From: Blattabacterium cuenoti
GTDB lineage: Bacteria > Bacteroidota > Bacteroidia > Flavobacteriales > Blattabacteriaceae
Reading direction: 5' to 3'
NCBI RefSeq assembly: GCF_014251315.1
Contig: NZ_CP059185.1
Location: 267,017-331,016, forward strand
Length of the DNA: 64,000 bases
The translations under genes and the position numbers were made by a program. Under the pieces are notes generated by a model. That model saw nothing but the letters and a program-made list of their open reading frames with translations, did no database searches and was not told the origin of the DNA. Below are positions 43,427 to 51,342 of the stretch, one piece after another (position 1 is the first letter of the stretch; each line of letters opens with the position of its first letter).

Positions 43427-44689
43427 CTAAAAATACTTATTTTTTGAAATATTAAATATTTCTTTGATAACGGATAAATAGTCCAATTTTTCCCATGTGA
43501 AAAGTTCCACTTCTTGTTTTTTTTGATTTCCTTCTATATCTAAAAAAGACTTATACACTTTTTTTGGAGTTTTTCCCATATGTCCATACACAGATGTTTC
43601 TTCATACATTGGTTGACGCAATTTTAATCTTTTTTCTATAGCATAAGGACGTAAATCAAAAATTTTCTTTATATTTGACGTAATATTTTCATTATTTATT
43701 TTTGATTTACCATAGGTATTTACAAAAATTCCTATGGGGTCCGAAATGCCTGCAGCGTAAGATATTTGTATCAGCAATTCATCTGAAATTCCTGCTGCTA
43801 CTAAGTTTTTAGCTATATGTCTAGCGGCATAAGATCCAGATCTATCCATTTTAGATGGATCTTTTCCAGAAAAAGCTCCTCCTCCATGAGATCCTCTTCC
43901 TCCATAAGTATCTACTATAATCTTTCTTCCAGTTAAACCAGTATCCCCATGAGGTCCTCCCGTTACAAATTTTCCTGTTGAATTAATGTAATATTTTGTT
44001 CTATCCGTGAATAATTTTTTTACATTTTTTATATTATTCATTACTCTTGGTATGAGAATATTTTTAACATCATGAACTATACGTCTATGCATTCTTTCTT
44101 TCGTGTCAAATTCATCATGTTGAGTTGAAATGACAATAGCATGAATATGTACCGGAACATTAGCATTAGAATATTCTAAAGTGACTTGAGATTTTGCATC
44201 TGGACGTAAATAAGTCATTTTTTCTCCTTCGTTTCTAATAAACGAAAGTTCCCTTAATATATGATGTGAAATCTCTAATGACAAAGGCATATAATTTTCC
44301 GTTTCTCTCACAGCATATCCGAAAACAAGTCCCTGATCTCCAGAACCTTGTTCTTCTTTTTTTGATCGTTGAATTCCCTCTAATAGATCTAAAGATTGTT
44401 CTTGAATAGAAGAAATAACTCCACAAGAATCTGCATTGAATCTATATTCATTTTTAGTATACCCTATTTTTCTAAGGATATTACGAGCTATTTTTTGAAC
44501 ATTAACCCAGGTCTTAGAATTGACTTCTCCAGCTAATATAATTTGTCCCGTGGTGACTAAAGTTTCTATAGCTACTTTTGCATTTGGATCATACGCTAAA
44601 AAATGATCTAATATAGAATCAGATATTTGATCTGAAATTTTGTCAGGATGACCTTCTGAAACAGATTCACTGGTAAATAAATAAGCCAT
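43427..44689 (-). CDS. metK: S-adenosylmethionine synthetase
   Basis: Forms SAM from ATP and methionine. The 420-residue protein opens with LFTSESVSEGHPDKISDQISDSILD (with the ATP-binding His), and shows GSGDQGLVFGYAV (about 117-129), the phosphate-binding FVTGGPHGDTGLTGRKIIVDTYGG (about 239-262) and GGGAFSGKDPSKMDRS (about 266-281). It is longer than E. coli MetK (384) by a few loops, normal in Bacteroidetes. SAM serves TrmD, RsmG, RlmB, PrmC and MtaB in this window. No SAM riboswitch fits in the 41-bp upstream gap. Confidence 0.96.
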   Translation of the reverse strand: MAYLFTSESVSEGHPDKISDQISDSILDHFLAYDPNAKVAIETLVTTGQIILAGEVNSKTWVNVQKIARNILRKIGYTKNEYRFNADSCGVISSIQEQSLDLLEGIQRSKKEEQGSGDQGLVFGYAVRETENYMPLSLEISHHILRELSFIRNEGEKMTYLRPDAKSQVTLEYSNANVPVHIHAIVISTQHDEFDTKERMHRRIVHDVKNILIPRVMNNIKNVKKLFTDRTKYYINSTGKFVTGGPHGDTGLTGRKIIVDTYGGRGSHGGGAFSGKDPSKMDRSGSYAARHIAKNLVAAGISDELLIQISYAAGISDPIGIFVNTYGKSKINNENITSNIKKIFDLRPYAIEKRLKLRQPMYEETSVYGHMGKTPKKVYKSFLDIEGNQKKQEVELFTWEKLDYLSVIKEIFNISKNKYF

Positions 44690-44730
44690 TTTTAGGACTA
44701 AAAAGTATTTTTACTTCTTTTTTTAAAAAA

Positions 44731-45813
44731 TTACCTAATTTTGATTTGATTTTGAATTTTAATAGATTCTTGATGCAAAAGTTTAAAAACTCCTTCAAGC
44801 AATTCTTCAGAAATTCCTAAACTTTTCCCAAAAAAAAGAGATTTTTTCATAATATCTTTCCATCTACTGGGTTGAAAAATAGCAATATCTGAAGATTTTT
44901 TCAAAGTTCCTAATTTTTTAGAAATGTTCATTCTTTCTGCTAAAAGTGCAATAATATTTTCATCTAGTTCATCAATTAAAATCCTAAAAGAATCTAAATA
45001 TCTTTTACTTTTCTGATTATATTTTTCGGTACATGTTAATTCTTTTAACATTTCCAAAAGATTTTCTGGAGTAATTTGTTGTTGAACATCGCTCCAAGCA
45101 TGATCGGGATTACAATGACTTTCTATCATTAATCCCTCATATTGAAAAAAATGAAAAGCTTTTTTTGCTATATCTAAAAGTCCTTCTTTATTTCCACAAA
45201 TATGTGAAGGATCACATAAAATAGGAATTCTAGGAAGAAGGCTCCTAAAATTTAATAAAAGGTTCCAATTAGGTTGATTTCGATATTTTGAGTTTTTGTA
45301 GGTATAAAAACCACGGTGTATAACTCCTAATTTCCTGATTCCCTTACCCGATAAACGTTCTAAAGCTCCTATCCATAATTCTACATCAGGATGAATAGGG
45401 TTTTTCACCAAAACAATTTTATTATTTTCTCCTTCCAAAGCATCCGCTATTTCTTGAATCGTAAAAGGGCTCGCCGTGCTTCTAGCTCCTATCCAAAGAA
45501 TATCTATTCCAAAAGAAATGGCTAACTTCACATGTTCTGCATTCGCTATTTCTGTAGCCACCATTAAACCCGTACTTTTTTTCACCTTATGAAGCCATTC
45601 AAGTCCTATTTTTCCAATTCCCTCGAAATTATTAGGTTTCGTTCTAGGTTTCCATATTCCAGCTCTAAATACTTGAACATAGGAAGGATTCAATCTACGG
45701 GCTGTTTCTAATATTTGTTCTTCACTTTCCGCACTGCAAGGACCAGATATAATGAAAGGTTGATTCCACTTATCAATCCAAGATCTGTCTATACTATTAT
45801 TCAATTTTTCCAT
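44731..45813 (-). CDS. Bifunctional DAHP synthase / chorismate mutase
   Basis: First and branch-point enzyme of aromatic amino acid synthesis. The N-terminal about 260 residues are a type I-beta (KDO8PS-like) DAHP synthase: FIISGPCSAESEEQI (about 21-35), VFRAGIWKPRTKPNNFEGIG (about 49-68), WIGARSTASPFTIQEI (about 109-124), ILCDPSHICGNKEG and IESHCNPDHAWSDVQQQI. The C-terminal about 90 residues are an AroQ-type chorismate mutase (LDSFRILIDELDENIIALLAERMNISKKLG). This fusion is usual in Bacteroidetes and may allow feedback control by chorismate or prephenate. The start is ATG 45813. It lies last in pheA-aminotransferase-tyrA-DAHPS/CM. Confidence 0.93.
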   Translation of the reverse strand: MEKLNNSIDRSWIDKWNQPFIISGPCSAESEEQILETARRLNPSYVQVFRAGIWKPRTKPNNFEGIGKIGLEWLHKVKKSTGLMVATEIANAEHVKLAISFGIDILWIGARSTASPFTIQEIADALEGENNKIVLVKNPIHPDVELWIGALERLSGKGIRKLGVIHRGFYTYKNSKYRNQPNWNLLLNFRSLLPRIPILCDPSHICGNKEGLLDIAKKAFHFFQYEGLMIESHCNPDHAWSDVQQQITPENLLEMLKELTCTEKYNQKSKRYLDSFRILIDELDENIIALLAERMNISKKLGTLKKSSDIAIFQPSRWKDIMKKSLFFGKSLGISEELLEGVFKLLHQESIKIQNQIKIR

Positions 45814-45828
45814 CACAATACATTTAAT

Positions 45829-46677
45829 TTACACATATTTTTTATCTTTTATATTGTTCGCCTTTTTCATATACTGATCTATTTTATGAAATTCTTTGTC
45901 TATTAAATAATTACGAAATTTATTTAAATAATCAATATAAAAATCTATAGCTTGAATCATATTTTTTCTATTCGAAATGAAAATAGGCAACCATGTTTCA
46001 GGGTTACTTTTAGCCAAACGTGTAGTAGAATCCAATCCACTCCCCATCATATTATTAAAAATTTTTTTTTCATTTTTAAATTTTTTTAAAACTGTACTAG
46101 CCAAAGCAAAAGAAATCACATGAGGTAAATGAGATATATAAGCAATATATAAATCATGTTCTTTAGAAGTCATATAAATCATACGCATTTTCATAATAGA
46201 ATAAATTTTTGTAGCAACATTCATTGCATCTGTAGCGCTCAATTCAGAATCACAAATGATGCATTTTTTTTGAAAAAACAAATCAGAATCAGCTGAAATA
46301 GGTCCAGAATTTTCAATTCCTGCAATCGGATGTGTAGCTACAAAACGACTTCTATTAGGGTGAGAATCAATCCTATTACAAATATCATATTTAGTTGATC
46401 CCGTGTCTAAAACGACTGTATCCGTACTAACTCTAGTCAGAATACTTGGAAGTATTTTTTCTATTCCGTCTACGGGAATAGATAAAATAATTACTGAAGA
46501 TTGCATAATGAGATCCTGTAAAGGAATTATTTCATCTACAATTCCAAGTTTTACAGCACGTAAAGCATTTTCTTTATTAGAATCTGATCCTATAAATTTA
46601 TCTCCAAAATTGGATTTTTTCAATCCTAATCCAATGGATCCACCAATCAATCCTAATCCTATTATTCCAATATTCAT
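45829..46677 (-). CDS. tyrA: Prephenate dehydrogenase
   Basis: Oxidative decarboxylation of prephenate to 4-hydroxyphenylpyruvate, the tyrosine branch. The 282-residue protein has the Rossmann motif IGIIGLGLIGGSIGLGLK (about 3-20), SVIILSIPVDGIEKILPSI (about 61-79), DTGSTKYDI and HPIAGIENSGP (about 115-125) and ISHLPHVISFALAS (about 185-198), which carries the substrate-binding His. No ACT domain follows. Its start overlaps the aminotransferase stop by 4 bases, so translation is probably coupled. Confidence 0.92.
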   Translation of the reverse strand: MNIGIIGLGLIGGSIGLGLKKSNFGDKFIGSDSNKENALRAVKLGIVDEIIPLQDLIMQSSVIILSIPVDGIEKILPSILTRVSTDTVVLDTGSTKYDICNRIDSHPNRSRFVATHPIAGIENSGPISADSDLFFQKKCIICDSELSATDAMNVATKIYSIMKMRMIYMTSKEHDLYIAYISHLPHVISFALASTVLKKFKNEKKIFNNMMGSGLDSTTRLAKSNPETWLPIFISNRKNMIQAIDFYIDYLNKFRNYLIDKEFHKIDQYMKKANNIKDKKYV

Positions 46678-47819
46678 GAAAAAATTCTATTTTTTGCCTG
46701 TTCCAAAATTTTGATTGGACAACACATAGAAAATCTTACATATCCTTTTCCATTATGACCGAACACTCTTCCAGGTGTGACAAATATGTGATAAGTTTTT
46801 AGAAACTTTTCGGCCCATATACGATCATTTTTATCTGCATCAGTGATTTTTGCCCAAACAAATATTCCAGAACTTTTTATTGCATATTTTAAATTTAAAT
46901 AATCACATATTTCCCATATAATTTTTTTTCGTTTAAGATATTCTATATTAAGTTTTTCAAACCATTTTGAATCATGATTCATGGCTTCTATAGCTCCAAT
47001 TTGTATGGGATAATACATTCCAGAATCCATTTGACTTTTTATTTTCAAAATATTCTGAATAAATTCCTTTTTTCCTATTATCATTCCAACACGCCATCCA
47101 GACATATTATAACTTTTACTTAAAGAATTTAATTCCAAAGCTATATCTTTAGCTCCTTTCACATTAAAAATGCTTAAAGGACGTTTCTGATTCAATATAA
47201 AACTATAAGGATTGTCATGAACGAGTAATACACGATTTTTTTTCGCAAAAAAAACAATTTTTTCTAATTCTTCAAAAGAAATTGTGGCCCCCGTAGGCAT
47301 GTGAGGATAATTAATCCACATTATTTTTGCATTTGTTCTAGATAGGTTATCCAACCTAGGAATCCAATTTTCATTCTCATAAAGATCATAATAAATGATT
47401 TTTGCTTCCAAAAGTTTTGATATTGAAGAATAAGTAGGATATCCAGGATCAGGAATTAATACTTCATCTCCTTTATCTAAATAAGACATACTTATATGCA
47501 TAATTCCTTCCTTAGAACCTATTAATGGTAAAATTTCATTTTTAGGATCCAGATCAATTTGATATATTTTTTTATACCAATTCGAAATGGCATTCCGAAG
47601 TGCTTCTATTCCAATATAACTTTGATAAGTATTAGCATGCTTTAATTCTGACGCTTTTTTCATTTTATGTACAACCCCATATGGAGGAAGTAAATCAGGA
47701 TTTCCAATTCCCAAATTAATGATTTTTACCCCATCTTTTTCAAGATTATGAATTTCCTTCATTTTTTCGGAAAAAAAGTATTCCGATATTTGATGCGTCC
47801 TTTTTGCTGCTATAATCAT
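46674..47819 (-). CDS. Class I/II PLP aminotransferase in the aromatic amino acid operon
   Basis: The 381-residue fold type I aminotransferase has NLGIGNPDLLPP (about 36-47), LIGSKEGIMHISMSYLDKGDEVLIPDPGYPTY (PLP-phosphate contacts), MWINYPHMPTGATISFEEL (about 166-184), LVHDNPYSFIL (Asp) and LELNSLSKSYNMSGWRVGM (about 229-247, PLP Lys). The C-terminal VRFSMCC holds the substrate Arg. Placed between pheA and tyrA and overlapping tyrA, it most likely transaminates phenylpyruvate and 4-hydroxyphenylpyruvate. Related enzymes include LL-diaminopimelate aminotransferase and aspartate aminotransferase, so a second role in lysine synthesis is possible. Confidence 0.82.
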   Translation of the reverse strand: MIIAAKRTHQISEYFFSEKMKEIHNLEKDGVKIINLGIGNPDLLPPYGVVHKMKKASELKHANTYQSYIGIEALRNAISNWYKKIYQIDLDPKNEILPLIGSKEGIMHISMSYLDKGDEVLIPDPGYPTYSSISKLLEAKIIYYDLYENENWIPRLDNLSRTNAKIMWINYPHMPTGATISFEELEKIVFFAKKNRVLLVHDNPYSFILNQKRPLSIFNVKGAKDIALELNSLSKSYNMSGWRVGMIIGKKEFIQNILKIKSQMDSGMYYPIQIGAIEAMNHDSKWFEKLNIEYLKRKKIIWEICDYLNLKYAIKSSGIFVWAKITDADKNDRIWAEKFLKTYHIFVTPGRVFGHNGKGYVRFSMCCPIKILEQAKNRIFS

Positions 47820-47837
47820 ATAATCATGAGATTATCA

Positions 47838-48674
47838 TTAGGATCTGATTCTCCCATTTTTATATTCTCCCATAATAGATAATTGATAAAGACAGGGAAT
47901 TTTTTGTATTTTTTTTTTCATATTTTCATAATATTTTATATTGTTAAATATAATATCCACATAAAATGAATATTCCCAAGGTCTTTGTATGATAGGAATA
48001 GATTGTATTTTCGTCATGTTAATTCCAAGACTAGATATAAGACTCAATATTTGAGATAAACTACCAATAGTATGCGATATTTTGAATATTAATGAAGCTT
48101 TATTAAAATAATCATTTTCTTGTTTGTAACAATTTTTAATAATAAAAAATCTAGTAAAATTACTTGTAATAGTTTGTATATTTTTTGAAATGATTTCTAG
48201 ACCATATTCTTTAGCCGCATTTTCAGATGCTATTGCAGCTAAACCTTTTTTTTTGCATATAGAAACATATTTAGCAGCAGCAGCTGTATCCGAATATTCG
48301 GATATTTTGATATAAGGATGTGCATCTATGAATAATTCACATTGTAAAATAGCCATGGGGTGAGAATATATCTCCTTAATCTCTTCTATATTTTGTCCGG
48401 GATAAGCCATCAGATGATGTTGTATCGGCATATATACCTCTCCCACTATTTTCAAATTGTATTCAGATAAAAGACTGTAATTCGTTAATATTGTTCCCGC
48501 TATGGTATTTTCTATAGCCATAACCCCAACATCTACATTAGATTTAGCTACAGAAACAGCCAATTCTCTAAAAGAAGAACATTCCATCAATTTATAATTG
48601 CATCCTTCAAAATAGCTGGAAACAGCTGCATGATGAAAACATCCCCTTACCCCTTGTATCGCTATTTTTTTCAT
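47838..48674 (-). CDS. pheA: Prephenate dehydratase
   Basis: Converts prephenate to phenylpyruvate, the phenylalanine branch. The 278-residue protein has the dehydratase domain (IAIQGVRGCFHHAAVSSYF at 4-22, VGVMAIENTIAGTI about 57-70, YSHPMAILQCELF, SDTAAAAKYVS and NFTRFFIIKN about 174-183 with the catalytic TRF) and a C-terminal ACT domain (ASLIFKISHTIGSLSQILSLISSLGINMTKIQSIPI) for Phe feedback. ATG 48674 was chosen because the longer frame to 48704 adds residues before the conserved start. It leads the aromatic operon, with a promoter candidate at 48730-48761. Confidence 0.94.
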   Translation of the reverse strand: MKKIAIQGVRGCFHHAAVSSYFEGCNYKLMECSSFRELAVSVAKSNVDVGVMAIENTIAGTILTNYSLLSEYNLKIVGEVYMPIQHHLMAYPGQNIEEIKEIYSHPMAILQCELFIDAHPYIKISEYSDTAAAAKYVSICKKKGLAAIASENAAKEYGLEIISKNIQTITSNFTRFFIIKNCYKQENDYFNKASLIFKISHTIGSLSQILSLISSLGINMTKIQSIPIIQRPWEYSFYVDIIFNNIKYYENMKKKIQKIPCLYQLSIMGEYKNGRIRS

Positions 48675-48729
48675 GAAACCAAAAAAAGATTGAATCACTA
48701 TCAATCAACGCGGATAAATTTTATTGAAG

Positions 48730-48761
48730 CAAAGATAAAAAATTATTCTCAATTTTATCAA
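48730..48761 (-). promoter_or_regulatory. Candidate promoter of the pheA-led aromatic operon
   Basis: On the minus strand TTG (48759-48761) is followed after 21 bases by TATCTTTG (48730-48737), a perfect TAnnTTTG. The predicted start site is about 48723, with a leader of about 49 bases to ATG 48674. The TTG lies inside the palindrome at 48759-48774. Confidence 0.4.
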
Positions 48762-48774
48762 TTTTTCAAAATTG
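48759..48774. promoter_or_regulatory. Inverted repeat between pheA and mntH
   Basis: CAATTTT-TC-AAAATTG, a perfect 7-bp repeat with a 2-base spacer, flanked by looser ATTTTAT / ATAAAAT arms. It overlaps the -33 element of the putative pheA promoter and lies 82 bases from the mntH ATG. It could be an operator for either gene. The whole 181-bp gap is otherwise plain AT-rich sequence. Confidence 0.3.
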
Positions 48775-48855
48775 AAAATGATAAAATATGAATTGATAAC
48801 AAAAAGATTAAAACGGTTAACTTTATATTTTCGTATTCTATTCTACTATATGCAT

Positions 48856-50190
48856 ATGAAAAAAAAAAAATATTCCATAGGATGGAGGAATGAAAACAAG
48901 CACCCTTCTCTTTCGGAAGTTTTTTCTTCCGTTTCTGTTCCTAAGCAGAAAGGAATATGGAAAAAACTTTTTGCTTTTACCGGTCCAGGGTTATTAGTTG
49001 CTGTAGGATATATGGATCCAGGAAATTGGGCAACAGATATTGCTGGAGGAGCTCAATTTGGTTATATGCTATTATCCGTTATTTTTATATCTAATTTTTT
49101 TGCCATTATTTTGCAACATTTAGCTTTAAAATTGGGAATTGTTTGTGAGAGAGATTTAGCTCAAGCTTGTAGAGATCATTATCACCCATTTATTAACTTC
49201 ATTCTGTGGATTTTATGCGAAATTTCTATTGCGGCTTGTGATTTAGCTGAAATCATTGGTTCTGTATTAGCCTTAAAATTACTTTTTGGGATTCCTATTA
49301 CATGGGGGGTATTAATCACAGCTATAGATGTTTTAATTATTTTATTTTTTCAATATAAAGGGTTTAGATATATTGAAAGTGTAGTAGCAGCTTTAATTTT
49401 TACAATTTTAGTTTGTTTTAGTTTTGAAATTGTGAGTTCCAAACCTGAAATTTTTCCCATATTACAAGGTATTGTACCTAATCCTGAAATTATGAAAAAC
49501 TCGCATTCTTTTTACATATCTATAGGAATATTAGGAGCTACAGTAATGCCTCATAATCTTTACCTTCATTCAAGCATCATACAAACTAGAGATTATCCAC
49601 GTACTTTTGAAGGAAAAAAAATGGCTATAAAATATGCAACTATAGACAGTACTTTATCTTTATCCTTAGCATTTTTTATCAATGCAGCTATATTAATTAT
49701 ATCTGCAGCCACTTTTCATAAAGCTGGACATACAGAAGTTTCATCTATTATGGATGCACACAAACTTCTGTCTCCTATACTAGGTTCTAGCCTAGCTGGA
49801 GTTTTTTTTGCATTAGCTTTACTAGCATCAGGACAAAATTCTACATTAACTGGAACTCTAGCTGGACAAATAGTCATGGAAGGATTTCTTAACATAAAAT
49901 TCAAACCTTGGATTCGAAGATTAATTACAAGACTTATAGCTATTGTTCCAGCTATGATCGCCTCTATTGTCTATGGAGAAAAAGGAACAACTGAATTATT
50001 AATAATTAGTCAAATCATTTTATCAGCACAATTAAGTTTTGCGATTATTCCATTAGTTAATTTTACAGGAGATTCTGAAAAAATGGGTCCATTTGTCAAT
50101 GGAATTACTTTAAAAATATCAGCTTGGTTCATTACCATCATCATTGTCTTGCTAAATTTATTTTTATTATATGATACTTTCTTTAAGTAG
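48856..50190 (+). CDS. mntH: MntH, Nramp-family Mn2+/Fe2+ transporter
   Basis: Proton-coupled importer of divalent metals. The 444-residue protein has about eleven membrane segments with the Nramp signatures GYMDPGNWATDIAGGAQFGY (about 51-70, metal-binding Asp and Asn) and GATVMPHNLYLHSSI (about 228-242, metal-binding Met). The family transport motif region ASGQNSTLTGTLAGQIVMEGF is also clear. I chose ATG 48856, one of two ATG codons (48850, 48856), because it is followed by a lysine-rich N-terminus. The open frame extends to 48772 but looks non-coding. ATG is followed directly by twelve A residues, a slippage hot spot. Confidence 0.92.
   Translation: MKKKKYSIGWRNENKHPSLSEVFSSVSVPKQKGIWKKLFAFTGPGLLVAVGYMDPGNWATDIAGGAQFGYMLLSVIFISNFFAIILQHLALKLGIVCERDLAQACRDHYHPFINFILWILCEISIAACDLAEIIGSVLALKLLFGIPITWGVLITAIDVLIILFFQYKGFRYIESVVAALIFTILVCFSFEIVSSKPEIFPILQGIVPNPEIMKNSHSFYISIGILGATVMPHNLYLHSSIIQTRDYPRTFEGKKMAIKYATIDSTLSLSLAFFINAAILIISAATFHKAGHTEVSSIMDAHKLLSPILGSSLAGVFFALALLASGQNSTLTGTLAGQIVMEGFLNIKFKPWIRRLITRLIAIVPAMIASIVYGEKGTTELLIISQIILSAQLSFAIIPLVNFTGDSEKMGPFVNGITLKISAWFITIIIVLLNLFLLYDTFFK
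48859..48870 (+). repeat. A12 tract directly after the mntH start codon
   Basis: Twelve consecutive A residues encode four Lys. The gene is in frame as given. Gain or loss of one A, in DNA or RNA, would abolish translation within a short distance. Confidence 0.8.
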
Positions 50191-50632
50191 AGAATACTTC
50201 AAAAGTTAACGTAAACTCGCGTTTTCGATGTAACCGGATACTTGCCTGATGTTTTCCTATTGTTTTAATCACTTTATTTCCAGGTATTCTAATAAATTTT
50301 TTATCTATAGAAACCCCTTCTTTATTCAAAACTTTCATCAAATATTGATTATTAATCGAACCGAAAAGTTTTCCTCCTTTACCTACCTTAACTGGTATTT
50401 TAATAGTTAATTTTCTTAATTTTTCTTCTATTTCCTTCGATTTTTCAATTAAAAAACTTTCTTTTTTAGAACGTTGTTTCAATATTTCATGAGTATTTTT
50501 TATAGTTCCAGGCAAAGCTAAAACAGCATATCCTTTAGGAATTAAATAGTTTCTAGCATAACCAGGTTTTACATCTAATTCATCATATTGAAATCCTAAA
50601 TTTTCTATGTCTTTTTTGAGAAGAATTTTCAT
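50183..50632 (-). CDS. rplI: Ribosomal protein bL9
   Basis: Large-subunit protein at the L1 stalk base that affects reading-frame maintenance. The 149-residue product has the N-terminal domain MKILLKKDIENLGFQYDELDVKPGYARNYLIPKGYAVLAL (about 1-40), a long connecting helix and the C-terminal GGKLFGSINNQYL domain (about 86-98). It is the last gene of rpsF-rpsR-rplI, the usual trio. The 3' end overlaps mntH by 8 bases. Retention of intact L9 alongside frameshifted genes is worth noting, since L9 restrains ribosome slippage. Confidence 0.96.
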   Translation of the reverse strand: MKILLKKDIENLGFQYDELDVKPGYARNYLIPKGYAVLALPGTIKNTHEILKQRSKKESFLIEKSKEIEEKLRKLTIKIPVKVGKGGKLFGSINNQYLMKVLNKEGVSIDKKFIRIPGNKVIKTIGKHQASIRLHRKREFTLTFEVFST

Positions 50633-50633
50633 T

Positions 50634-50936
50634 TTATCTTAAATCATCTGTTACAAAAGGTAAAAGTCCAATCTGCCTACATCTCTTGATAGCCGAATTT
50701 AATTTATTTTGATTTTTTTGTAAAGTACCTGTGATACGACGTGGTAGAATTTTTCCTTGCGCATTCAGAAATTTGATTAAAAATACAGGATCTTTATAAT
50801 CTATATATTTAATATTTCTTTGTTCAAAAAAGCAATATTTTTTTTCTACTTTAGTTTCTATTTTAATAGGAGATAAATATCTTAATTCATTATCTACTAT
50901 TTGTTTTGCATGTTGATGGGTTTCCTCTAATGTCAT
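50634..50936 (-). CDS. rpsR: Ribosomal protein bS18
   Basis: Small-subunit protein that binds bS6. The 100-residue product carries the S18 core KKYCFFEQRNIKYIDYKDPVFLIKFL (about 31-56), GKILPRRITGTLQKNQNKLNSAIKRCRQIGLLPFV (about 61-95). The N-terminal 30 residues are a lineage-specific extension compared with the 75-residue E. coli protein. It sits 2 bases after rpsF and 1 base before rplI, in a single transcript. Confidence 0.96.
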   Translation of the reverse strand: MTLEETHQHAKQIVDNELRYLSPIKIETKVEKKYCFFEQRNIKYIDYKDPVFLIKFLNAQGKILPRRITGTLQKNQNKLNSAIKRCRQIGLLPFVTDDLR

Positions 50937-50938
50937 AA

Positions 50939-51283
50939 TTATTCATCTTTTTTTAACAATTTTTTTCTTCTTTTTTCCGCATATTCTATTCCATATTTAT
51001 TTAATTTTACAGTTAAAAAACGTAAAATACGCTCATCTTGTCTGAATTTCAGTTCTAAATCAGAAACTAAATTAGAATTTAACAAAAATTCAAATAAGTG
51101 ATAACAACCGCTTTGTTTTTTTTGAATGGAATAAGCAAATTTTTTCAATCCCCAATGTTCTTGATGAATAATTTCTCCTTTTTTTTGTATAATATAATTT
51201 TCATATTCTTTTGCTGTTTCTTTTGCTTGATCGTCAGACAATATAGGAGTTATTATGATAACATTTTCATAATGTTTAAGCAT
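50939..51283 (-). CDS. rpsF: Ribosomal protein bS6
   Basis: Small-subunit protein, partner of bS18. The 114-residue product starts MLKHYENVIIITPILSDDQ and has GEIIHQEHWGLKKFAYSIQKKQSGCYHLFEF (about 38-68), LELKFRQDERILRFLTVKL (about 77-95), typical S6. It heads rpsF-rpsR-rplI behind a well-matched promoter candidate at 51306-51337, so the ribosomal trio can be transcribed independently of mnmE-gltX. Confidence 0.95.
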   Translation of the reverse strand: MLKHYENVIIITPILSDDQAKETAKEYENYIIQKKGEIIHQEHWGLKKFAYSIQKKQSGCYHLFEFLLNSNLVSDLELKFRQDERILRFLTVKLNKYGIEYAEKRRKKLLKKDE

Positions 51284-51305
51284 TGAATTTTTTTTTACGA
51301 AAATG

Positions 51306-51337
51306 TAAATCTATATTTTTATGTTCTTTTTTCAAAA
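51306..51337 (-). promoter_or_regulatory. Candidate promoter for rpsF-rpsR-rplI
   Basis: On the minus strand TTTTG (plus 51333-51337) is followed by exactly 19 bases and TAGATTTA (plus 51306-51313). The predicted leader to ATG 51283 is about 16 bases. The -33 element starts 5 bases after the gltX stop codon. Box-to-ATG distance (22 bases) matches that of ytxH (21 bases). Confidence 0.5.
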
Positions 51338-51342
51338 AGATT

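Noticed and set aside
44690-44730. SAM riboswitch ahead of metK
   Set aside because: The gap is only 41 bp and AT-rich, with no room for the known SAM aptamer folds.
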